This document shows positions 45,757 to 56,003 of a DNA stretch of 64,000 nt, one piece after another. The DNA lies in assembly GCF_036320965.1 (NCBI RefSeq), contig NC_092281.1, positions 6,904,392-6,968,391 on the forward strand, in the 5' to 3' direction. Made by a program: the position numbers and the translations under genes. The notes below the pieces were generated by a model that had not been told where the DNA came from, made no database searches, and worked only from the letters and a program-made list of their open reading frames with translations. Positions within the stretch are counted from its first letter, which is position 1; the number at the start of each line of letters is the position of its first letter. The DNA comes from Panulirus ornatus (Eukaryota; Arthropoda; Malacostraca; Decapoda; Palinuridae).

Positions 45757-46075
45757 GTGAAACAATATGACACCACGGACGAAGGACATGGAGAATTGTC
45801 CATCGGTCTGGCATTTTTGTTGGTAGCATTGACATTCTTTCATGATGAGTGATGTATTGATTGCAAGGGACGTTTCCTGTCATTTGCCATAATATTTCAC
45901 TGATTTCATATTTCAGAGGAAATAATTATAAAGTGAGGCTGCTATATTTATCCGGAAGTTTGTCTCAGTCACGGTTACCAACGCTACCGAGAGAACCACT
46001 CGTATTGATCATTACGAAATTCATCGGACCCATCTGAGCAGATACTTTTTTTTTTTTTTGCCATGTGAACGTGAC
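45757..46075 (+). repeat. Unnamed 320-bp dispersed repeat, copy 1
   Basis: Aligns along its whole length with 61624-61950. Shared blocks in order include GAAACAATA.GACAC.ACGGAC, TGGTCTGGC, TTTCATGAT, GATTTCA.ATTT, ATAAAGTG.GGCT.C, GTCTCA.T..ACG.T.ACCAAC, CGTATTGATCATT and ATTC.TCGGA.CCATC. Indels and substitutions show it is old. No coding capacity and no recognised family. Confidence 0.8.
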
Positions 46076-46441
46076 TTGGCTTGTGCACCGTTCAATTGTA
46101 AACGTTATTCAGCTTGTGTACCGTTCTGTATTGAGTACCTGTACCTTACCCTGCGCCGCTCGTTCAGTTTGATCATTGATCAAAGTGTTACAGATTTTTT
46201 TTTGTAGACACACGACGACATTTTGCTTGTCCGTTTCTTCCTCGTTTTATGTCACCTTAGACTCGTTACGTTACCGCACCTGTGTTGATGATGTTCCTTC
46301 AAGTTACGACTTGAAAGCTGAAGGGAAATTTCATGGATGTTTTGGTCTTCTGTGTATGTGCACGTCTGGCAGTGTAGACGACAGCCCATCTACTCTGCTC
46401 CTGGCTACTTGTTGTCTGGTTAGAACTCTCGTACAGGGTTC

Positions 46442-46442
<1 letters not shown>
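46076..46442. other. Non-coding stretch
   Basis: Nothing recognised beyond a stray unit of the preceding minisatellite. Confidence 0.45.

Positions 46443-46494
<52 letters not shown>
46443..46494. repeat. (GT)n microsatellite
   Basis: Pure GT run of about 52 bp. Confidence 0.98.
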
Positions 46495-46495
<1 letters not shown>

Positions 46496-46887
46496 TTTCT
46501 ATAGATTTAGAAAAATGTCTAAGTGTAGTGTTGGTAGAGTGGCAACCATACATGGCATACATCACTCGCTGATTTCTGGAAGACGTTGCCAACGGGAAGT
46601 CGTGTCACGGGCCAGGAATTCGCGACCTCACAGGAAATCATTGACGCACTCTATGCTCTATAGTTTGCCTCCACCTACACACCTTAGCCATGTACCCTTC
46701 ATCCCACACTAATCACTGATGTGCTTTGATCCTGGAATATTTCGGGAAATGAATATTAAAAGATTCGTAGGAAATTAATAACTCACCTTTGCAGAGACTC
46801 GCCTCAGAGATCGAGTATGTAACGTTGTAGAGTGAACGATGTGGTGTGCTGCTCAGGTCGAGACGTACCACATTTGTTGAAGCCCAT
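46495..46887. other. Non-coding stretch
   Basis: Nothing recognised. Confidence 0.45.
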
Positions 46888-47031
46888 GAGCTCGGCGATG
46901 TGATCCTTGAGCCCAGTTGATGCACGGATTGCGCGACCCTTGAGCACGACAATGCGACCTTCGAGCGCAACGCTGCTGTTCGACCCTTAAGCGACTGCGG
47001 TGGAACCCTTGAGCACGACGAAACGACACTT
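46888..47031 (-). repeat. Tandem array of the 21-bp motif, minus-oriented
   Basis: Six units: 46888-46908 (21 bp), 46909-46941 (33), 46942-46962 (21, GAGCACGACAATGCGACCTT plus C), 46963-46988 (26), 46989-47010 (22) and 47011-47031 (21). It is followed 190 bp later by a plus-oriented array. Confidence 0.85.
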
Positions 47032-47220
47032 TGGTTTGGTTGCCTGATCCATGACCAGTACAGAGGAATACAGGGGGACTGAAATAACAGCAAACCATTG
47101 GGTCCTGACGAGGCTGTTGGTGGTCAGAAACTCGTAGATTAGTATGGTAGGAGTAGGATGGCTTATAGATGACCGTAGTTGGTAAAGGTAAAGGCAAAGA
47201 CTAGGCCATTTTACTTGCGC
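47032..47220. other. Spacer between two opposed 21-bp motif arrays
   Basis: No recognised feature. Confidence 0.5.
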
Positions 47221-47298
47221 CGTACCGACGTGCTTTTGGGTCATTCTGGTGTGCTCAAGGATCGTTCTCGTGTGCTCATGGGTCGTACCATCATGCTC
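47221..47298 (+). repeat. Tandem array of the 21-bp motif, plus-oriented
   Basis: A partial unit, then exact 21-bp units at 47236-47256, 47257-47277 and 47278-47298, each ending in TGTGCTC or CATGCTC. Confidence 0.88.
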
Positions 47299-47610
47299 AC
47301 ACGGGAGGATAATTTAGTGTATACAAAACTCCCTCATCACCCGAGGCCAGTTCGTTTAGACTGTGTAAACTGTCAGTTATCGACGTACATTGTGTAAACT
47401 GCTGGCGGGGAGGGCACTTGTGTACACCATCTGGTGTTCAGAGTTCTCTATGACCTGGATGACTCATCTCAAGCCCATGCAGATGGTTTCTCTCCATCCC
47501 TCATACATCATAGAGGAGGCCTTCTTCCTCTTCTCCTCCCGCACGGCCAGAAAGCGTGCTCAGGCCGCACCACCAGGCGACCGACCGTACCATCCGTGTA
47601 CTTATGTATA
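47299..47610. other. Non-coding stretch
   Basis: Nothing recognised. Confidence 0.45.
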
Positions 47611-47827
47611 TTATCCCTGGGGATACGGGAGAAAAAATACTTCCCACGTATTCCCTGCGTGTCGTAGAAGGTGACTAAAAGGGAAGGGAGCGGAGGGCTG
47701 GAAATCCTCCCCTCGTTTTTAGTTTTCCTAAAGAAGGAGCAGAGGAGGGGGCCAAGTGAGGATATTCCCTCAAAGGCTCAGTCCTCAGTTCTTAACGCTA
47801 CCTTGCTAATGCGAGAAATGGCGAATA

Positions 47828-47829
<2 letters not shown>
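47611..47829 (+). mobile_element. Non-coding element with RTE-like 3' tail
   Basis: Starts around TTATCCCTGGGGATACGGGA, has no open frame of note and no clear polymerase III boxes, and ends with CGCTACCTTGCTAATGCGAG then AAATGGCGAATAGTAT before a (TA)n run. That 3' end matches the 3' end of the RTE copies in this window (CGCTACCTCGCAAACGCGGG, then AGACAGCGACAAAGTAT). A non-coding element sharing a LINE's tail is the usual sign of mobilisation by that LINE's enzyme. I also recall this sequence as highly repeated in lobster DNA, which I cannot check here. Confidence 0.75.

Positions 47830-47905
<76 letters not shown>
47828..47905. repeat. (TA)n microsatellite = element tail
   Basis: Pure TA run of about 78 bp directly after the non-coding element. 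Confidence 0.98.
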
Positions 47906-47909
<4 letters not shown>

Positions 47910-48509
47910 TTGTTTTGTTTAGCGGGGGGGGGGGAGCTGCTTGAGTTGTGTTTGTGGTTCGATGTCCGGGATTGAGTTGCGTCACCTTGTGAAGAAGGGA
48001 TGTGTACAGTGTGTCTCATTATGTGGGGTCAGCTACCGTACATATAACCAGGCCTGTGTGACCGTTCATTCAAAGTCTGCTGACCTTTGATGCCAGCATC
48101 CGGGACCCATAAGGGGTCACTGTGACCTCTGTTTCACTGTCACCGTCGGTCTGATATTAGTTAAAGCCTCTGGGAGGGAAAACATCATCTTTCTAAACAG
48201 GAGATATCACAGGGTGTGAGAGGCGGAGGTTCGACTCCCCAACTGCATAAGACCCGTCATGAATCATCTATATCACCCGAGGTATTCACCTGCGAAGCCT
48301 TCGGTCAGCTGTGGAGGGCTGGGAGCGCCGGGCCAAATCTGACCTAAAAAAGAGATCTTCTGCTGAGAAAGTGTTAAAGGAGAGAAGGTCACCCTTGACT
48401 CAAGGAGATGGGATGGAGTGGGGCTCTATCGCCGTCCTGGGGATAGGAAATAAAAGGCGTTAATGCACGGTAGATAGGTTAATTATGCGGGTGATGCGTT
48501 GAGAGGGTC

Positions 48510-48511
<2 letters not shown>
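47906..48511. other. Non-coding stretch
   Basis: Poly-G at 47926-47935. Nothing else recognised. Confidence 0.45.

Positions 48512-48552
<41 letters not shown>
48512..48552. repeat. (GA)n microsatellite
   Basis: Pure GA run. Confidence 0.98.
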
Positions 48553-48555
<3 letters not shown>

Positions 48556-48665
48556 CATGGGTTCAGGATGGGAGAGCTGTGGGGAGTGTGGTGGGGGCTG
48601 GGAAGCCAAGGTTTATGTTGGCAGCTTTAGGATATCGACCAGAGGCAACGGGTACGTCACCTTTA

Positions 48666-48667
<2 letters not shown>

Positions 48668-48711
<44 letters not shown>
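48668..48711. repeat. (GT)n microsatellite
   Basis: Pure GT run. Confidence 0.98.
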
Positions 48712-48713
<2 letters not shown>

Positions 48714-48739
48714 ACATACACTGATGGTGTTGCTGCTGT

Positions 48740-48975
48740 CCTTCCTCTCACCCTTACTCCCATGTTGGTGTTGTTGTCCTCCCGTGTTGGTGGTGTTACT
48801 CCTCTCCCTCCCTCCCGTGTTGGTGCTGCCTTTCCTCCATCCTTCCCCTCCCTCCCGTGTTGGTGCTGCTGCCCTCACTAACATGTTAAGTGTCGGTGCT
48901 ACTGCCCTTCCTCCCTCCCTCCCTCTGTCTCCTTCCCATGGTAGTGTTGGTGGTGTCCTCCCTCCCATGTTGGTG
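48740..48975 (+). repeat. Irregular minisatellite, CCTCCCGTGTTGGTG core
   Basis: About seven units of variable length built on CCTCCCTCCCGTGTTGGTGC and variants. Confidence 0.78.
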
Positions 48976-49406
48976 TCGTAATACTTGACGTGGGTAATTA
49001 GTATCATCAGGCTCATTAATGTTGATTAATTATTTGTTTTTTTTTTGCTTACTGTTTATCACTAGGCTAATGTTTGTGGATTTCAAATAGTGGGTAATAT
49101 ATTGTTTGCCAGGCTACCGCTCCTGGTGTGATTACCGGTTGATTATTATTATGCTCTTATATGTTAGCTAGGTTACTCTTTTTGGAGTAATTACTGGTTA
49201 ATATACTCCATTACTGGCAGCCAGCCTGACGTTTGCGAATGATTATAGTTGATGTGTGTGCCCTGGTTATCAGCGACTGGTTTGATAAACGATGGGGGGG
49301 AGGGGGAACATCCGGGTCTCGCTGGTTCATTGGATACTGCCAGTCAATTGGGAGGCGTTGTATATAATGCATTGTACACTACAGGACTCCGCCGTGGCGT
49401 AGGGTC
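48976..49406. other. Non-coding stretch
   Basis: AT-rich; weak tandem of TAGGCTA/TTACTGGTTAAT words at 49020-49215. No gene. Confidence 0.45.
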
Positions 49407-49412
49407 GCGCGC

Positions 49413-49443
<31 letters not shown>

Positions 49444-49453
49444 TGTGTGTGTG
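49407..49453. repeat. (GC)n / (GT)n compound microsatellite
   Basis: GC run 49407-49426 passing into a GT run to 49453. GC dinucleotide runs are rare, and this is the longest in the window. Confidence 0.96.
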
Positions 49454-49588
49454 CCAGGACGTAGTGGTGATGAGGGCCAGGTGTGATGGGAGCCGGAGGT
49501 CCTGTAAATGTAGATGCCCAACACGGACCCCACCCCACCCCTTGTCCGGCAGCCAGCCGTGTCCTTATAACTTGTGTTGTTGATGTGC

Positions 49589-49591
<3 letters not shown>

Positions 49592-49619
<28 letters not shown>

Positions 49620-49640
49620 CTGTGTGTGTGTGTGTGTGTA
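49592..49640. repeat. (GT)n microsatellite
   Basis: GT run with one TC interruption. Confidence 0.97.
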
Positions 49641-49659
49641 TTGTGGTGCCGAGTCTCCA

Positions 49660-49750
49660 GCTGGACGTGGGAAGGACGCATAACAGGAGACCTGATGGTC
49701 CTTGACGAGGTCTATCCCAATTAGAGAAACAGCATAGTAAAGAAGAATGC
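49660..49750 (+). repeat. Isolated copy of the 6.26-kb dispersed repeat
   Basis: GACGTGGGAAGGACGCATAA, then CAGGAGACCTGATGGTCCTT and GACGAGGTCTATCC, parallel the units at 6261-6560. Both are followed by AGAAGAATGC. Confidence 0.65.
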
Positions 49751-50227
49751 CCCTGCTCACCCGCACACCCAGCACTCCCTGTTCACATGCCGCAGGGGGT
49801 GAGGGAAGGGGGGGATGTGAGAAGAAACAGCAGAGGTGGTGCTGGGAAGTGTCTTATGCAAGGCTAAGTAAACACAGACCGAACGGTGATCCCGTAATTT
49901 GATTTCGTTTTTCATTAACTGACTTTTGACTTGTAATTGAAACTCTTCATGTCCATATTTATCTTTCTTGTTCGCTATTATTCATGCATTTTTAAGACCT
50001 AGCTGGTCATGGTGGCGACAGTGTTGTGGACGTTGGCATGTGTAATCTTAAGGTTTTATTTAGTGTCTTGATTACATGTTTATGATGATTCCGTGTTATC
50101 ATGACTTCTTGATAATTAAAGGCTGAATTCATCGTGTCTTGGCCGTTGGCTGTGTGCGTTGGTATGGCCCACAGGAATGTGTCTTGACTATTTTGGAATA
50201 AAAAGGTTTTGTATAAAGCTTTGTTTT

Positions 50228-50228
<1 letters not shown>
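49751..50228. other. Non-coding stretch
   Basis: Nothing recognised. Confidence 0.45.
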
Positions 50229-50288
<60 letters not shown>

Positions 50289-51719
50289 TTTTAATACTTT
50301 GTCGCTGTCTCCCGCGTTTGCGAGGTAGCGCAAGGAAACAGACGAAAGAAATGGCCCCCCCCCCCCATACACATGTACATACACACGTCCACACACGCAA
50401 ATATACATACCTACACAGCTTTCCATGGTTTACCCCAGACGCTTCACATGCCTTGATTCACTCCACTGACAGCACGTCAACCCCTGTATACCACATCGCT
50501 CCAATTCACTCTATTCCTTGCCCTCCTTTCACCCTCCTGCATGTTCAGGCCCCGATCACACAAAATCTTTTTCACTCCATCTTTCCACCTCCAATTTGGT
50601 CTCCCTCTTCTCCTCGTTCCCTCCACCTCCGACACATATATCCTCTTGGTCAATCTTTCCTCACTCATTCTCTCCATGTGCCCAAACCATTTCAAAACAC
50701 CCTCTTCTGCTCTCTCAACCACGCTCTTTTTATTTCCACACATCTCTCTTACCCTTACGTTCCTTACTCGATCAAATCACCTCACACCACACATTGTCCT
50801 CAAACATCTCATTTCCAGCACATCCATCCTCCTGCGCACAACTCTATCCATAGCCCACGCCTCGCAACCATACAACATTGTTGGAACCACTATTCCTTCA
50901 AACATACCCATTTTTGCTTTCCGAGATAATGTTCTCGACTTCCACACATTTTTCAAGGCTCCCAAAATTTTCGCCCCCTCCCCCACCCTATGATCCACTT
51001 CCGCTTCCATGGTTCCATCCGCTGACAGATCCACTCCCAGATATCTAAAACACTTCACTTCCTCCAGTTTTTCTCCATTCAAACTCACCTCCCAATTGAC
51101 TTGACCCTCAACCCTACTGTACCTAATAACCTTGCTCTTATTCACATTTACTCTTAACTTTCTTCTTCCACACACTTTACCAAACTCAGTCACCAGCTTC
51201 TGCAGTTTCTCACATGAATCAGCCACCAGCGCTGTATCATCAGCGAACAACAACTGACTCACTTCCCAAGCTCTCTCATCCCCAACAGACTTCATACTTG
51301 CCCCTCTTTCCAGGACTCTTGCATTTACCTCCCTAACAACCCCATCCATAAACAAATTAAACAACCATGGAGACATCACACACCCCTGCCGCAAACCTAC
51401 ATTCACTGAGAACCAATCACTTTCCTCTCTTCCTACACGTACACATGCCTTACATCCTCGATAAAAACTTTTCACTGCTTCTGACAACTTGCCTCCCACA
51501 CCATATATTCTTAATACCTTCCACAGAGCATCTCTATCAACTCTATCATATGCCTTCTCCAGATCCATAAATGCTACATACAAATCCATTTGCTTTTCTA
51601 AGTATTTCTCACATACATTCTTCAAAGCAAACACCTGATGCACACATCCTCTACCACTTCTGAAACCGCACTGCTCTTCCCCAATCTGATGCTCTGTACA
51701 TGCCTTCACCCTCTCAATG
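50229..51719 (-). mobile_element. RTE-type retrotransposon, 5'-truncated copy 1
   Basis: Reading on the minus strand: RT from mid-domain (begins at 51719, where homology to copy 2 stops abruptly after the codons for IERVKA), C-terminal domain, stop, about 190-bp 3' region, CGCTACCTCGCAAACGCGGG tail, A(21), then (TA)n to 50229. Abrupt 5' truncation and a 3' A/TA tail are hallmarks of target-primed reverse transcription. No convincing target-site duplication was found. Confidence 0.93.
50477..51719 (-). pseudogene. RTE reverse transcriptase, truncated, one nonsense change
   Basis: Residue-for-residue the same protein as 54427-56001 apart from a few substitutions (for example CVHQV for CVDQV, AFMD for ACMD, KLSEA for KLLEA, EEQC for EQQC). 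DLEKAYD, GLRQGCVMSPW and the catalytic LFADDTALVADS block are intact. The tryptophan codon after CGVR in the other copy is TGA here (50777-50779), and the frame continues afterwards to WSDVVYRG. It lacks the RT fingers and all of the endonuclease. Confidence 0.93.
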
Positions 51720-52279
51720 TTATGCTGTTATGATATTAGTGACTGGTTGTGTGATGAAGTTTACTGACCACATGCTGCTACATATGTAGCTCTCGACTCA
51801 TACACATGCACACACAATGTTCTAGAGGTAGGGGGCCCCTCGAATGTAAAGCTGCCTCCCCGTACAGTACAAATGGATAATTACTGGTTATTATTTTTCC
51901 ACATTGTTACTCCACCGTTGGACTGTATTGTGGAGCGTTGTATTCTCCCGAATTACTATTGTATATGTACGCAGATCGTTAGTGCCCAGTCACTGGAATT
52001 GATTTTAAAACCACCATATCAGGTTTGTTGTCATGCCAGCAGCGGTGCTGTGAGGCCTTGAAGTGTTTTAGCTCCTCATTGGCACTTGACGACGAAGGAA
52101 AAATAGTCAGTTAAAAGGTGTTTCTGGAAGGGAGTGTTGTAATTCTAGTGACACACTTTAGGTACATCAGCGATTATCGAGTGTCGTACTAAGCAAGGTT
52201 ACTGTCGTTACAGTGGGCCAGCTGTAGTGGTCGCTTCTCTGTGGTGTGTCAAAGGTCACGGCTGGGTCAGGTCAGGTCA
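51720..52279. other. Non-coding stretch
   Basis: Nothing recognised. Confidence 0.45.
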
Positions 52280-52565
52280 GGTCTCTTGTAGGGCTCATGG
52301 GCAAGCGGATGGGTCTTTCTGCGATATGATGAAGTCTGACCATGCTTTCAACCACTCTCACTGGTAAGTCATTGCGTGTGTTCACAGTCGTGCTGAACAA
52401 AAATTACTTCGGCTCGTTCGAGGTAAAACTTTTGCCCACGATGTAGCTCGTCAGGTGGAGATGATCGTAGCCTTCAATGAATTTGAGGAATTGTATTAAA
52501 TCACCTCTTAACTTTCTCTCTCTTTAAGCCAGGTTTAATTTGTTGAGTCGGTTTTCATAGGATTT
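52280..52565 (-). pseudogene. CR1-like LINE C-terminal relic A
   Basis: One minus-strand frame, interrupted by two stops, reads SYENRLNKLNLA*RERKLRGD, then LIQFLKFIEGYDHLHLTSYI, then after another stop FLFSTTVNTRNDLPVRVVES. This matches the conserved C-terminal region of CR1-type RTs (SYEERL..LNL....RR.RGDLI..YK...G, then FFS.RV...WN.LP..VV..). The three blocks occur in order within 290 bp. It is too short for open-frame detection and is clearly dead. Confidence 0.75.
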
Positions 52566-52685
52566 GACGAAACGATTTAGATCTGTTACAATATGTTTTA
52601 CACGTTTAAACCTAGTGATAGAAGAGGAATCACGTGTGTGGACAACACGACTGTACGAACCCAGGGTGTGATGCCCTGGCTGTCT
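52566..52685. other. Short non-coding spacer
   Basis: Nothing recognised. Confidence 0.5.
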
Positions 52686-52780
52686 ACGAGGTCGTACCTA
52701 AGGGTCGTATCGTTGCTCTCAAGGTCCGCACCACCTTACCCATGGGTCGTATGGTCGTGCTGAAGAGTCGCACCGTCATG
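52686..52780 (+). repeat. Tandem 21-bp motif copies
   Basis: Plus-oriented, diverged units: AAGGGTCGTATCGTTGCTCT, AAGGTCCGCACCACCTTACC, ATGGGTCGTATGGTCGTGCT, AAGAGTCGCACCGTCATGTT. Confidence 0.8.
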
Positions 52781-53021
52781 TTAGAGAGGCTGTGTTTGGC
52801 ATTATTGTAGAACAAGCTAGGTACGTGATGGCCACTTTTCCAGAATCATTGTCATCCCTTAATTGTACTTCCTTCTCGACTACTGTATTTTTCCGGACGT
52901 ATTTCCAGTGGCGCAGGATTGCGTCCGTGTCGTCGGGAGGCAACGATTAATCTCACTGGATAAGGAAGTGTTGTAACTGCCTGTTGTAAGAGTGTGTTGT
53001 TACCACTAGAATGCACCTTTA

Positions 53022-53083
53022 GCCTGAGCTAATGCCATGGGTCAGAGGTCAGGTGCATGAGGTTGAAGGTGCGTTTTCATCAA

Positions 53084-53120
<37 letters not shown>

Positions 53121-53170
53121 ATTGGCCTGAGCTAGTGCTGGAGGTCAAAGGTTACGAGGTTAAAATGTAT
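53022..53170 (+). repeat. Direct repeat spanning a (GT)n run
   Basis: GCCTGAGCTA.TGC, then GAGGTCA, then CGAGGTTAAA or a close variant, occurs at 53022-53068 and again at 53124-53166, with (GT)n at 53086-53119 between them. Confidence 0.8.
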
Positions 53171-53299
53171 TGCCTGATACCATTTTCCTTACCTGTCTCC
53201 TCATGTCTTTGATGTCCGTATTCTCTCTCCTTCCTTCCCTGCCTCCTTTTTCCCCTCCCCTCACCGCCTGAAGTACACCTCCTGCCTCACTCACCCCTG

Positions 53300-53575
53300 A
53301 GGTCCCCAGGATCGTGCCTGACCCACTGCATTGACACGTTCCTCACTCAGCATCTTCCATTGATCCACAACAGTAAACCAGTCGATATACTTTACATCTT
53401 CTCCAACACGTTTCATGGTGCGTCCTTCAGTTCTCTGTCTCTGTTTTCTAAGAACTGTTCACTGTTGACATTCAGATTTGGAAACGAGTCAACTTAAGGC
53501 TAGTAGCCTTTCCCTATAACTCATCTCTCCTAATTCTGGCTCCTATGTTGACCTCTTCTGGACCTTCTCCATTTG
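53300..53575 (-). pseudogene. CR1-like LINE C-terminal relic B
   Basis: Minus strand from 53572: MEKVQKRST*EPELGEMSYR and ERLLALS match the LE.VQ.RAT...PEL...SYEERL..L block of CR1-type RTs. After a frameshift DVKYIDWFTVVDQWKMLSEE and RVNAVGQ match DV.KY.FS.RVVD.WN.L.EEVV.A. The order and strand are correct. The sequence differs from relics A and C, so it is a separate insertion. Confidence 0.7.
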
Positions 53576-53959
53576 CTCGTGGATCTACAGTGTCTTCCAT
53601 TTCGGTAACAGTTTTTAACTTATTCATTCATTTCCTGTCATATCTAAATCATTAAGTTTCTCCCATATCTTTCCATGTTTCTTATCCCAACCATTATTTA
53701 TTATATCCTTATTAGCTCCCTCTTTCCTTCAAAATGTCCTAAAACTTTCTTTGCACCATCCTCCTTGTATTCCTTTTCTCGTCCCTTGCATGTCCCATAC
53801 TTGTCAGATGGTGGCTTGTTGCTCTGTTTGCCTCTGGGGTCCCCTAATCCCGAATTCTCGTGATTTTTGATAATCATTTTTGAACCATGAATCTCCTTAC
53901 TTTCCTTTTGACCTTCCATCTCTCTTTGCAGCTGAAGATACCCATGTTGTAAACGTCGT

Positions 53960-53961
<2 letters not shown>
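53576..53961. other. Non-coding stretch
   Basis: Nothing recognised; the 72-codon minus frame has no domain. Confidence 0.45.

Positions 53962-54042
<81 letters not shown>
53962..54042. repeat. (TA)n microsatellite
   Basis: Pure TA run of about 81 bp. Confidence 0.98.
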
Positions 54043-54045
<3 letters not shown>

Positions 54046-54182
54046 CTATGAGTCCACGGGGAAAATGAAACACGAAAAGTTCCCAAGTGCTTTTTCGTGT
54101 AATAATCACATCATCAGGGGAGACACAAGAGAGAAATATAACAGTCAGTTGATATACATCGAAGAGACGAAGCTAGGACGCC

Positions 54183-54185
<3 letters not shown>
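54043..54185. mobile_element. Fragment of an unassigned dispersed repeat
   Basis: Runs from TTCCTATGAGTCCACGGGGA after the TA run to AGCTAGGACGCCATT before the next one. Contains an 8-bp inverted repeat (CACGAAAA 54071-54078, TTTTCGTG 54092-54099). It has no coding capacity. I recall closely similar sequence flanking TA runs in other invertebrate genomes, possibly the terminal region of a Penelope-like element, but only one copy is in the window, so the identity is a guess. Confidence 0.45.
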
Positions 54186-54231
<46 letters not shown>

Positions 54232-56003
54232 TTTTTTTATACTTTGTCGCTGTCTCCCGCGTTTGCGAGGTAGCGGAAGGAAACAGACGAAAGAAATGGC
54301 CCAACCCCCCCCCCCCATACACATGTACATACACACGTCCACACACACAAATATACATACCTACACAGCTTTCCATGGTTTACCCCGGACGCTTCACATG
54401 CCTTGATTCAATCCACTGACAGCACGTCAACCCCTGTATACCACATCGCTCCAATTCACTCTATTCCTTGCCCTCCTTTCACCCTCCTGCATGTTCAGGC
54501 CCCGATCACACAAAATCTTTTTCACTCCATCTTTCCACCTCCAATTTGGTCTCCCTCTTCTCCTCGTTCCCTCCACCTCCGACACATATATCCTCTTGGT
54601 CAATCTTTCCTCACTCATTCTCTCCATGTGCCCAAACCATTTTAAAACACCCTCTTCTGCTCTCTCAACCACGCTCTTTTTATTTCCACACATCTCTCTT
54701 ACCCTTACGTTACTTACTCGATCAAACCACCTCACACCACACATTGTCCTCAAACATCTCATTTCCAGCACATCCATCCTCCTGCGCACAACTCTATCCA
54801 TAGCCCACGCCTCGCAACCATACAACATTGTTGGAACTACTATTCCTTCAAACATACCCATTTTTGCTTTCCGGGATAATGTTCTCGACTTCCACACATT
54901 TTTCAAGGCTCCCAAAATTTTCGCCCCCTCCCCCACCCTATGATCCACTTCCGCTTCCATGGTTCCATCCGCTGACAGATCCACTCCCAGATATCTAAAA
55001 CACTTCACTTCCTCCAGTTTTTCACCATTCAAACTCACCTCCCAATTGACTTGACCCTCAACCCTACTGTACCTAATAACCTTGCTCTTATTCACATTTA
55101 CTCTTAACTTTCTTCTTCCACACACTTTACCAAACTCCGTCACCAGCTTCTGCAGTTTCTCACATGAATCCGCCACCAGCGCTGTATCATCAGCGAACAA
55201 CAACTGACTCACTTCCCAAGCTCTCTCATCCCCAACAGACTTCATACTTGCCCCTCTTTCCAAGACTCTTGCATTTACCTCCCTAACAACCCCATCCATA
55301 AACAAATTAAACAACCATGGAGACATCACACACCCCTGCCGCAAACCTACATTCACTGAGAACCAATCACTTTCCTCTCTTCCTACACGTACACATGCCT
55401 TACATCCTCGATAAAAACTTTTCACTGCTTCTAACAACTTGCCTCCCACACCATATATTCTTAATACCTTCCACAGAGCATCTCTATCAACTCTATCATA
55501 TGCCTTCTCCAGATCCATACATGCTACATACAAATCCATTTGCTTTTCTAAGTATTTCTCACATACATTCTTCAAGGCAAACACCTGATCCACACATCCT
55601 CTACCACTTCTGAAACCACACTGCTGTTCCCCAATCTGATGCTCTGTACATGCCTTCACCCTTTCAATCAATACCCTCCCATATAATTTACCAGGAATAC
55701 TCAACAAACTTATACCTCTGTAATTTGAGCACTCACTCTTATCCCCTTTGCCTTTGTACAATGGCACTATGCACGCATTCCGCCAATCCTCAGGCACCTC
55801 ACCATGAGTCATACATACATTAAATAACCTTACCAACCAGTCAACAATACAGTCACCCCCTTTTTTAATAAATTCCAATGCAATACCATCCAAACCTGCT
55901 GCCTTGCCGGCTTTCATCTTCCGCAAAGCTTTTACTACCTCTTCTCTGTTTACCAAATCATTTTCCCTAACCCTCTCACTTTGCACACCACCTCGACCCA
56001 AAC

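Noticed and set aside
48150..48250. Possible tRNA gene (GGTTCGACTCC B-box word at 48229)
   Set aside because: The T-stem has mismatches, no A box at the right distance, and no acceptor stem can be paired.
54071..54120. Hammerhead-ribozyme-like core on the minus strand (CTGATGA at 54117-54111, then GAAA at 54096-54093)
   Set aside because: A short stem II can be drawn only with an extra bulged base and a 4-bp stem III, but the sequences that should form stem I are not complementary, and the 8-bp CACGAAAA/TTTTCGTG hairpin competes. Only motif resemblance remains.
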